The translations under genes and the position numbers were made by a program. A DNA stretch of 5,780 bases from a bacterium (GTDB taxonomy: Bacteria > JAMCPX01). Positions 1 to 5,640 of this stretch are shown here, piece by piece. The notes under the pieces were generated by a model, which was not told where the DNA came from, did not search any database, and was given only the letters and a program-made list of their open reading frames with translations. Position 1 is the first letter of the stretch. Each line of letters begins with the position of its first letter. The stretch lies in NCBI GenBank assembly GCA_027364825.1, contig DAHXOM010000024.1, forward strand, positions 1-5,780. The letters run 5' to 3'.

Positions 1-7
1 ATATTAT

Positions 8-30
8 CCCCACTATTTATGGTGGGGCTT
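8..30 (+). terminator. Possible terminator of an upstream gene
   Basis: A 6-bp stem, CCCCAC (8-13) with GTGGGG (22-27), encloses an 8-base loop and is followed by the pyrimidine-rich CTTTCT. It could end a transcript entering from the left. The T-run is weak and no upstream coding end is visible, so the call is tentative. Confidence 0.3.
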
Positions 31-54
31 TCTAACGGGGTAAAGGGGAAACAG

Positions 55-82
55 GGAAAGGCAGGGCTTGCCCTGCCTTTCC
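55..82. repeat. Perfect 13-bp inverted repeat (hairpin) before the barrel gene
   Basis: Bases 55-67 (GGAAAGGCAGGGC) are exactly complementary to 70-82, with only TT between the arms, so an RNA form would have a very tight loop. The core resembles the GGCGGGGC-TTT-GCCCCGCC terminator stems at 3024-3048 and 4262-4282. Here, however, no T-run follows on either strand. It may be the end of an upstream unit, a relic of the same hairpin family, or a leader structure of the gene starting at 136. Confidence 0.55.
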
Positions 83-121
83 GAAAATATAAGAACAAAA
101 CAAGTTCCATAAAACCAATAA

Positions 122-127
122 AAGGAG
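122..127 (+). promoter_or_regulatory. Ribosome binding site that fixes the start at 136
   Basis: AAGGAG lies 8 bases before ATG 136. The protein begins with a proper signal peptide from that ATG. The earlier in-frame ATG at 19 lacks such a site, and its frame would run through the 55-82 hairpin. Confidence 0.8.
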
Positions 128-135
128 AAAAAAGT

Positions 136-753
136 ATGAAAAGAATCACTCTCACTGTAATAACATCTTTGATAATGCTTGGATTTGCAGTATCTTCACA
201 AGCGGGTTATGCGGGCGGTTCAAGACAAACAATGGAAAGCGGAGGGAATGTATGGTCTATCGCCCCCAAGCTTATAGTTTTCTTTCCCAACAGCAGCAAC
301 CCTGGTCTGAATAATTACGGCCCGGGCATTGGTATTGGAGTTGACGGACGTTACAATTTTATCAAGTATTTTGCTGTAGCGGGAGAACTCGATTATATCG
401 GCGCCTCGAGTGCCACTATAAATGGCTCCACTGCAAGTTTTAGTAATTTTGCCGTCAAAGTGGATGCCCTTGGTACAATTCCTTTAAATAGAATAACACC
501 ATTCTTTGGACTTGGCCTGGTATACAATAACCCGAGTGTTTCATTTAGTGGTGGAGGTTATTCAAACTCTCTGAGTGGAAGCGGTATTGGGTTAGAACTT
601 GTAGGAGGAGCAGACTTTTTAGTAACAAAGAGGGGAGCAGTCACTGCTGAAATCTCAATCCCCATCAGCCAGAGTGCAACATTCAATGGCAGCAGTACCA
701 ATGTCGATGTTGGTGTTTACGAACTTATGGCAGGATACAGGTTTCTTTTTTAA
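136..753 (+). CDS. Small outer-membrane beta-barrel protein (OmpA/opacity-like porin fold)
   Basis: This is a 205-residue protein. Residues 1-23 form a signal peptide: basic MKR, a hydrophobic stretch, and a likely cleavage after SSQA. The mature chain is rich in Gly, aromatic and alternating hydrophobic residues. Its strand-like segments include VWSIAPKLIVFF, GIGIGVDGRYNF, FAVAGELDYIG, ITPFFGLGLVY and GIGLELVGGADFLV, and it ends in AGYRFLF. A terminal Phe preceded by alternating hydrophobics is the usual recognition signal for the BAM assembly machinery. Size and pattern fit the eight-stranded barrels grouped as outer-membrane protein beta-barrel (PF13505-like). No periplasmic OmpA peptidoglycan-binding domain follows. 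The gene stands alone, closed by the terminator at 780-816. I cannot assign a substrate or a specific function; structural or adhesive roles are possible. Fold call fairly sure, function unknown. Confidence 0.85.
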   Translation: MKRITLTVITSLIMLGFAVSSQAGYAGGSRQTMESGGNVWSIAPKLIVFFPNSSNPGLNNYGPGIGIGVDGRYNFIKYFAVAGELDYIGASSATINGSTASFSNFAVKVDALGTIPLNRITPFFGLGLVYNNPSVSFSGGGYSNSLSGSGIGLELVGGADFLVTKRGAVTAEISIPISQSATFNGSSTNVDVGVYELMAGYRFLF

Positions 754-779
754 CATAACATCTTAGCCTCTTGCTCATT

Positions 780-816
780 ATAAGAAGGCGTGCGCTCTGC
801 ACGCCTTCTTATTTTG
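780..816 (+). terminator. Rho-independent terminator of the beta-barrel gene
   Basis: A 14-bp perfect stem (780-793 with 799-812) closes a GCTCT loop and is followed by TTTT within 812-815. It starts 26 bases after the TAA stop at 751-753. Confidence 0.9.
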
Positions 817-820
817 GTTA

Positions 821-892
821 ACACCTGCCCCTGTTTTTAACAACAAAACCCCATCTGTGACCAATCTGTGACTTCTTGTGTGGTAAAGGATG
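821..892 (+). promoter_or_regulatory. Promoter block copy 1: 11-bp direct repeat plus extended -10
   Basis: ATCTGTGAC occurs at 853-861 and again at 864-872, an 11-base period. It is followed by TGG-TAAAGG at 881-889, readable as an extended -10 (TGn plus hexamer). No good -35 is seen at the normal spacing. Bases 849-874 are identical to 3084-3109, and similarity continues on both sides without gaps (offset 2235). Tandem 11-bp repeats just upstream of a -10 are the layout bound head-to-tail by OmpR/PhoB-type response regulators. Identity of the regulator is inference. Confidence 0.55.
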
Positions 893-917
893 AGTCATTG
901 TTCTCCATGACTCATCC
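888..917. repeat. Inverted repeat at the predicted start of transcription
   Basis: GGATGAGTCAT (888-898) is perfectly complementary to ATGACTCATCC (907-917) across an 8-base spacer. A second short dyad, CTCAT-CC-ATGAG, overlaps at 911-922. No T-run follows, so it is not a terminator. It overlaps the end of the predicted -10 and the likely start point, which suits an operator; a leader hairpin is the alternative. The second promoter copy lacks it. Confidence 0.5.
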
Positions 918-969
918 ATGAGAGGGGTAAGGGATAGAGAATGAAGTTATACTTATGAATCCATACAGA

Positions 970-975
970 AAGGAG
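970..975 (+). promoter_or_regulatory. Ribosome binding site that fixes the start at 982
   Basis: AAGGAG lies 6 bases before ATG 982, which opens directly onto a lipoprotein signal peptide. The in-frame ATG at 955 has no comparable site and would add nine unneeded residues. Confidence 0.8.
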
Positions 976-981
976 AATTGT

Positions 982-2970
982 ATGAAAAACGGAAAGATAA
1001 AAAAAGCAAGTAACTTCGGTATGTGGCTCATCCTTGCCCTGTTCCTGGCGGCGGGATGCAGCAATAAGAGCAATTCAAACGGCAGCACACCCCCTGCCCT
1101 GCCGGTAATCCACAGTCTAAGCATCCAGGGGTTACCCGCACATCCGGGCAGCACAATCACGGCAACCGTGAATGCAACCAGTCCGGCAAGCCTTGCGCTG
1201 ACCTATACATGGACAGTCTCCAGCAATTGGTCCATCAACAGCGGCGCAAACCAGTCGACAGCAAGCATCACAGCACCCGATACGTACAGTGCGGCAGGTA
1301 CTGTCACGGTAATAGTGTCCGACACCAAGGGCGGCTCTGTTACCGGTACGTCGTCATTAAGCACGGAAGGCAACAGCTCCCCGGTCGTCAACAGTATTTC
1401 GGTATCAGCCAATCCTGTATTCACGGATACTACAATCACTGCAACGGTGAGTGCATCGGACCCGGACGGAGACACACTCGGCTATACATGGACAGCCACA
1501 ACAGGCTGGACTATTGCCGGTTATGGAGCAACGGCAACTGTCACAGCGCCCTCTGCGCATAGTGCGGCAGGCCATATTACGGTAACAGTCAGTGACGGGC
1601 AGGGTGCCTCTGCAAACAGTTCCATTGCCATCAACACAATAACGGACAGCGCACCGGTGATAACCAGTGTCATCGTGTCACCGCAGCCGGTCACCACAAC
1701 AGCTGACCTTACGTGTACAGCGTATGACCCTGACGGAGACAGCCTGCTGACCTATACCTGGAACATAGAAGGTATAAACATCACCACAGGCAGTAATGCC
1801 GCATGGCAGACACCCGGTATATCCGGCAATTACAGTGCAGTGGTCAGTGTGAGCGATAGCTACGGCTCAACTTCAACGCAGGGCACCTCCATCAGTGTGA
1901 CCAGCCAGAGCCCCTGGCCCAAGTTCAGAAACAATGCCCAATCAACCGGGCTCAGTGCCATCAGTGCGACACCCACGACCGGCGCTCTCGAGTGGAGCTA
2001 TACGACAGAGAGCTATGTTTATTCCCCGGTAATCGCTGCTGACGGTACTATCTATGTGGCATCTGATAATGGCTATGCGACTCAGGGTTATCTTTATGCC
2101 ATACATCCTAATGGAGGATTTGATTGGAGTGATCAGACATACCTATGGACTAATCCGTGTCCTCTCATAGGAGCAGACGGAACAGTTTATCTACAATACG
2201 ATGGGGTTTTTTACGCTCTGAATCCTACAGGAACTACAAAATGGAGTTTGAGTATTAGTAACTGGGGATCATCTGCCCCGGCAATGGGTGCAGATGGCAC
2301 CATCTATATGGATTTTGGCGACTATAGCCTTTACGCAATATCAACCACAACAAATGGAAGCATGGTCAATTGGACATATCCAATAGGTAATAGCGGTAAT
2401 CTGATATTCTCAACGCCGGCAATCGGCGCGGATGGCACAATCTATGTAGGTTCTTTAAACCACTACCTTTATGCAATCAACCCGAATGGGGGACTGACAT
2501 GGTCATACCCAACCAACGGTGAGATAGATTCCTCCCCAGCTATAGGTACAGATGGAACTATCTATGTCGGGTCGTATGATGGGCATCTCTATGCGATCAA
2601 TCCTGATGGCGCTCTCAAATGGTCATCCACAGTTTCCAGCACAATATACTCCTCTCCAGCCATAGGATCGAATGGCACAATCTATATAGGAACATGGAGT
2701 GGGTATCTGTATGCATTAAATCCTACCAACGGTACCGTCATATGGAACACCTCTTTAGGAGGCCCGGTTGAGTTCTCCACACCTGCTATCGGAGCAGATG
2801 GTACAATCTATGTTGGAACAGAGGGAGGAATTTTCTATGCAATATATCCCGACGGCACAGTCAAATGGAGCTATCCAACAGGCGGGGCCATCGAGTCGTC
2901 CCCGGCAATCGGATCGGACGGCACGGTTTATGTAGGGTCAAATGACGGCCATCTCTACGCGATACACTGA
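982..2970 (+). CDS. Lipoprotein with three Ig/PKD-like domains and an eight-bladed PQQ-type beta-propeller
   Basis: This is a 662-residue protein. Residues 1-25 are a lipoprotein signal peptide with lipobox LAAG-C; Cys26 would be lipidated and is followed by Ser, compatible with outer-membrane sorting. A Ser/Asn-rich linker leads to three Ig/PKD-like domains at about 41-133, 134-224 and 225-308. The second and third carry the DPDGD motif typical of calcium-binding PKD/cadherin-like folds; all contain LxYTW and a VxVSD-like strand. From WPKFRNN (312) to the end, the motif SSPAIGxDGTIYVGS...LYAINP...W recurs eight times at about 42-residue spacing. This is a PQQ-like/quinoprotein propeller. The last repeat stops at LYAIH, and its missing Trp strand is supplied by GALEWSY at the domain start, closing the ring. 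Likely a surface or periplasmic binding/scaffold protein; no catalytic or PQQ-binding residues identified. Single gene between its own promoter block and terminator. Confidence 0.88.
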   Translation: MKNGKIKKASNFGMWLILALFLAAGCSNKSNSNGSTPPALPVIHSLSIQGLPAHPGSTITATVNATSPASLALTYTWTVSSNWSINSGANQSTASITAPDTYSAAGTVTVIVSDTKGGSVTGTSSLSTEGNSSPVVNSISVSANPVFTDTTITATVSASDPDGDTLGYTWTATTGWTIAGYGATATVTAPSAHSAAGHITVTVSDGQGASANSSIAINTITDSAPVITSVIVSPQPVTTTADLTCTAYDPDGDSLLTYTWNIEGINITTGSNAAWQTPGISGNYSAVVSVSDSYGSTSTQGTSISVTSQSPWPKFRNNAQSTGLSAISATPTTGALEWSYTTESYVYSPVIAADGTIYVASDNGYATQGYLYAIHPNGGFDWSDQTYLWTNPCPLIGADGTVYLQYDGVFYALNPTGTTKWSLSISNWGSSAPAMGADGTIYMDFGDYSLYAISTTTNGSMVNWTYPIGNSGNLIFSTPAIGADGTIYVGSLNHYLYAINPNGGLTWSYPTNGEIDSSPAIGTDGTIYVGSYDGHLYAINPDGALKWSSTVSSTIYSSPAIGSNGTIYIGTWSGYLYALNPTNGTVIWNTSLGGPVEFSTPAIGADGTIYVGTEGGIFYAIYPDGTVKWSYPTGGAIESSPAIGSDGTVYVGSNDGHLYAIH

Positions 2971-3023
2971 GATGTGTTAGGTAGTTCCAGAGCTAGAGAG
3001 GTTAAGAGTTGTGGAGTTAAAGC

Positions 3024-3053
3024 ACAGGCGGGGCTTTGCCCCGCCTGTTTTTT
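3024..3053 (+). terminator. Rho-independent terminator of the PKD/propeller lipoprotein gene
   Basis: ACAGGCGGGGC (3024-3034) pairs perfectly with 3038-3048 across a TTT loop, followed by six T (3048-3053 apart from the stem base). The same core occurs at 4262-4282. It also shows that the TGA at 2968-2970 is a real stop: readthrough would run straight into it. Confidence 0.93.
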
Positions 3054-3055
3054 GC

Positions 3056-3127
3056 GCACCCTCGTCCCCTTTTTACAAAAATTCCCCATCTGTGACCAAT
3101 CTGTGACTTTTCGTGTGGTATACGGTG
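3056..3127 (+). promoter_or_regulatory. Promoter block copy 2: 11-bp direct repeat plus extended -10
   Basis: ATCTGTGAC at 3088-3096 and 3099-3107 is followed by TGG-TATACG at 3116-3124, an extended -10-like element. Bases 3084-3109 are identical to 849-874, and 3113-3120 to 878-885. The flanks align ungapped, including a T-run and an A-rich stretch upstream. A start near 3131 would leave a leader of about 24 bases. Function as an activator-dependent promoter is inference from layout and duplication. Confidence 0.58.
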
Positions 3128-3154
3128 GGCATTCTGAAAGACAAAGGAGGAAAA

Positions 3155-4231
3155 ATGAAACTTATAAAAAGTAAGATTTTGCTATTCGGTTTGGCTGCCC
3201 TGTTTACCATGGCAGGATGCAGCGGTACAAGCGGTAAAAATGGGGCAACGGGTGCAACAGGCCCGGCAGGTTCAACAGGTCCCGCAGGTCCAACACTGCC
3301 TTCGGTATCATGGGTAAGCCCTACACCGGGGAATAGTACTACTGCATTGGATGTAGTAATACGAACAGCCTTTACAAAGGCAATGAACCCTGCAAGCATC
3401 AGTACGACAACCTTTATTGTATCAACACAGGGTATTCCGGTTACAGGGACAATATCCTACAACTCAGGCTCACAAACAGCATATTTTAATCCATCGAATA
3501 CACTTGCTTCATTTGCCGTTTACACGGTAACCCTGACAACAGGCGTACAGGATACTAAGGGCAATGGCCTTGCTCAGAATTACACATGGTCTTTCGATAC
3601 AAGCGCATCACTGACTCCTGAACATTTGTATGTAGCAAATGGGGGTGCTAATATCAGTGTCTATAATAATGCAAGTGTTGCAAATGGAAATATTTTTCCG
3701 GATAGAAATATTTCAGGCGCTTCCACTGGATTATCCTCTCCGGATGGTATATGGTATGATTCATCTTCTGATAGGCTCTATATATCTAACCAAAGTAACA
3801 GCTCCATAACTGTCTATAACAATGCAAGCACAGCAACCGGGAATATTGCACCTTTACGTACCATAACAGGGGCTAGCACCGGTTTAAATTACCCGATCGG
3901 GATCTGGTATGAACCATCATTTGATACACTTTATGTAGCTAACTATAATGGCAACTCCATAACTGTCTATAATAATGCAAGCACAGCAACCGGGAATATT
4001 GCACCTTCCCGCACCATAACAGGTGCTAACACTAATTTAAATGGACCAGAAGATGTATGGTTAGATTCTGTATCTAATACACTATATGTAGCAAACGGTG
4101 CCAGCAACTCCATAACTGTCTATAATAATGCAAGCACAGCAACCGGGAATATTGCACCTTCCCGCACCATAATAGGAGCTAACACAGGTTTATCACTCCC
4201 GTATTATATGTGGCTTGACCTTGGGCAGTGA
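3155..4231 (+). CDS. Lipoprotein with collagen-like stretch, SbsA-type Ig-like domain and four beta-propeller repeats
   Basis: This is a 358-residue protein, with AGGAGG 4 bases before ATG 3155. Residues 1-21 are a lipoprotein signal peptide with lipobox TMAG-C; Cys22 is followed by Ser. Residues 27-47 are seven uninterrupted Gly-X-Y triplets (GKN GAT GAT GPA GST GPA GPT), a short collagen-like stalk. Residues about 49-152 match the SbsA/Big_5 bacterial Ig-like type: WVSPTPG opening, FTKAMNPASI, and YTVTLTTGVQDTKGNGL. Four repeats of the form LYVAN...SITVYNNAS...GNIAPSRTI...WLD follow at 158-207, 208-258, 259-309 and 310-358, resembling NHL/YVTN-type propeller repeats. Four is fewer than the usual six to eight blades. 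The chain ends with the WLD strand and begins the repeats at LYVAN, so ring closure by strand exchange is possible. Surface-exposed scaffold or binding role inferred; no enzymatic motif seen. Own promoter block and terminator. Confidence 0.87.
   Translation: MKLIKSKILLFGLAALFTMAGCSGTSGKNGATGATGPAGSTGPAGPTLPSVSWVSPTPGNSTTALDVVIRTAFTKAMNPASISTTTFIVSTQGIPVTGTISYNSGSQTAYFNPSNTLASFAVYTVTLTTGVQDTKGNGLAQNYTWSFDTSASLTPEHLYVANGGANISVYNNASVANGNIFPDRNISGASTGLSSPDGIWYDSSSDRLYISNQSNSSITVYNNASTATGNIAPLRTITGASTGLNYPIGIWYEPSFDTLYVANYNGNSITVYNNASTATGNIAPSRTITGANTNLNGPEDVWLDSVSNTLYVANGASNSITVYNNASTATGNIAPSRTIIGANTGLSLPYYMWLDLGQ
3626..4228 (+). repeat. Tandem in-frame 153-bp repeats encoding propeller units
   Basis: There are four units: the first 150 bases, the next two 153 bases, the last 147 bases to the stop. 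Units 3 and 4 share a perfect 69-base identity (3951-4019 with 4104-4172), and unit 2 is nearly the same over the corresponding stretch. Such DNA-level identity, beyond protein conservation, points to recent duplication or gene conversion. Confidence 0.9.
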
Positions 4232-4259
4232 GGATTAGAAAACTGTAGGCTTAAATGTT

Positions 4260-4289
4260 AGAGGCGGGGCTTTGCCCCGCCTTTTTTTT
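4260..4289 (+). terminator. Rho-independent terminator of the collagen-like/propeller lipoprotein gene
   Basis: AGGCGGGGC (4262-4270) pairs with GCCCCGCCT (4274-4282) across a TTT loop. It is followed by a run of eight T ending at 4289. The stem core is the same as in the terminator at 3024-3053. Confidence 0.93.
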
Positions 4290-4313
4290 GCGCCTCTTTG
4301 CCACGTATGAAGG

Positions 4314-4344
4314 TATTGACAATTCATCAAAATCAATAAAAAAT
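4314..4344 (+). promoter_or_regulatory. Probable promoter of the acyl-CoA dehydrogenase gene, with an overlapping dyad
   Basis: A perfect -35 hexamer TTGACA lies at 4316-4321. The expected -10 zone (about 4337-4345) is AT-rich (ATAAAAAATA) but has no clean TATAAT. TATTGA (4314-4319) and TCAATA (4333-4338) form an inverted repeat with a 13-base spacer that covers the -35, which could be an operator for a repressor such as a TetR-type fatty-acid regulator. The regulator is inference only. Confidence 0.42.
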
Positions 4345-4389
4345 AGGTGCCGGTAAGCAAAATATGCCTGATCTAAAAAAGGAGGCACT

Positions 4390-5625
4390 ATGTTAGATAT
4401 CTACATGGATTCAAAAAAGACCGCGCTGATGAATGAGACAAGAGACTTCGTAAAATCCGTTCCCAAAAAACTGCTCATGGACATGGATGAAAATAAGGTC
4501 ATATATCCGGCAGAGTATGTCCGTGAGGCGGCAAAAAGAAAGCTTCTCGGTTTGAGGTTCTCACCGGAATTCGGAGGCCGGGGACTTGCATGGGAGGACG
4601 AGATAATAGCCCTCGAAGAGGTAGGCATGCTGGGAACATCGCTCGCCTGCCTGTACTCGCTGGTCAGTATTGTCGGCGAGGCCATCCAGACATTCGGCAG
4701 CGATGCACAACGGAAAAAATATCTGAAACCGCTCCTTGAAGGCAAGCTCTTCTGTGCCGAGGCACTCACAGAACCCCGCGGGTGATCTGATTTCTTCGGT
4801 GCTACAACAACCGCAAAAAAAGACGGCAACTACTACATCCTGAACGGGCAGAAGAGGTTTGTTGTGGGTGCGGAAGGCGCCGACATCTTCCTTGTGTACG
4901 CAAAAACCGATGAAAAGGGAAAACCGCAGACATCCCTGAGTGTCTTTGTTGTCGAACGGGACATGGGTGTTGAGGTGAAGCATGTGTACGGACTCCTCGG
5001 GACACGGGGAGGTGGAGCGGGAAGGATCATATTCAAAAATGCAAAGGTACCTGCAGAAAACCTCATAGGCGCGGAAGGCGCCGGTGGACTCATCTTCAAC
5101 CAGATGATGATCCCGGAAAGAATGACCTCTGCTGCCGGGGCACTGGGAGGTGCACGGGAACTGTTGAAGATTGCAGCAAGGTATTCTGACAGAAGAAAGG
5201 CGTTCGGTCAGAAAATAAGGTCGTTCCAGGGTGTGAGTTTCAAGGTCGCCGACAGTATCATGGATATCGATGCCGCAAGTGCCCTTGTTCATGCGTCTGC
5301 AAAATCCGTTGACGCGTACGGCAGCACCGGCATGACAAGACGGCTTGTTTCCGAGGCAAAACGGTATGCAACAGAGATGGCATGGAGGGTCACCAACAGC
5401 GCAATGCAGATCCTCGGGGGCATCGGTTACACGAACATCTACCCGGTTGAGCGTGCTCTCAGGGACGCACGGCTCGCCATGATATGGACAGGCACGAGTG
5501 AGATCATGAATCTGATAATCCAGCACGAATATTACAAAGAGGTACTCGGCGAGAAAGCCTCGATAATGGACCTTGAGGCGGATGCGCCAGAGGCGGACAA
5601 AGAAGAAGAAAAGATCTACGAGTAA
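4390..5625 (+). CDS. Acyl-CoA dehydrogenase, full-length frame interrupted by one in-frame TGA
   Basis: This flavoenzyme family uses FAD to oxidise acyl-CoA to enoyl-CoA, passing electrons to electron-transfer flavoprotein. AGGAGG lies 4 bases before ATG 4390, and the frame spans 411 codons to TAA 5623-5625, close to the family norm. An N-terminal helical domain (to about 120) is followed by the beta domain with LTEPRG-stop-SDFFG (126-137) and YYILNGQKRFV (148-158). The C-terminal helical domain has RRKAF (268-272) and QILGGIGYT (340-348). Codon 132 is TGA where the family's TEPxxGSD motif needs Gly; GGA to TGA is one change. No frameshift or other stop is present, so decay is recent or the base is an error. 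The usual catalytic Glu in YEGTxxI is Thr367 (WTGTSEI); Glu243 in IPER sits where isovaleryl- and long-chain enzymes keep theirs. The C-terminus ends in an acidic tail. Substrate unknown. Confidence 0.85.
4783..4785 (+). other. In-frame TGA at codon 132 of the dehydrogenase
   Basis: The codons around it read E-P-R-G-TGA-S-D-F-F-G. The upstream part would be a 131-residue fragment without the FAD-binding domain. The downstream 279 codons have no convincing independent start: the GTG at 4864 lacks a Shine-Dalgarno sequence and would cut into the beta domain. Confidence 0.95.
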
Positions 5626-5640
5626 CCGAAGGGAGAAATT

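Noticed and set aside
19..135. Upstream start at ATG 19 for the beta-barrel gene
   Set aside because: It would put 39 residues ahead of a proper signal peptide and translate the 55-82 hairpin. ATG 136 has a good AAGGAG site.
853..872. CRP/FNR-type operator suggested by TGTGA
   Set aside because: CRP and FNR sites are inverted repeats (TGTGA-N6-TCACA). Here the two TGTGA units are in direct orientation with an 11-base period.
2974..3174. Small frame after the PKD/propeller gene
   Set aside because: It reads through the terminator stem and the promoter block and overlaps the next gene's start. It is only the continuation of the upstream frame.
2968..4785. Alternative genetic code with UGA read as Gly or Trp
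   Set aside because: TGA ends the genes at 2968-2970 and 4229-4231, each followed closely by a strong terminator. Reading through the first would run into the hairpin, so TGA is a stop here.
4783..4830. Selenocysteine readthrough of the dehydrogenase TGA
   Set aside because: A small hairpin (CGGT 4797-4800 with ACCG 4810-4813, loop starting with G) follows the TGA. However, its stem is only 4 bp with weak A-U extension, the loop is slightly too close to the TGA for a typical bacterial SECIS, and Sec normally replaces Cys, not the conserved Gly of this loop. Not excluded, but unsupported.
4864..5625. Separate second gene starting at GTG 4864
   Set aside because: There is no ribosome binding site, and it would begin inside the beta domain. 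The same frame continues without gap from 4390 across the TGA, so it is the second part of one gene.
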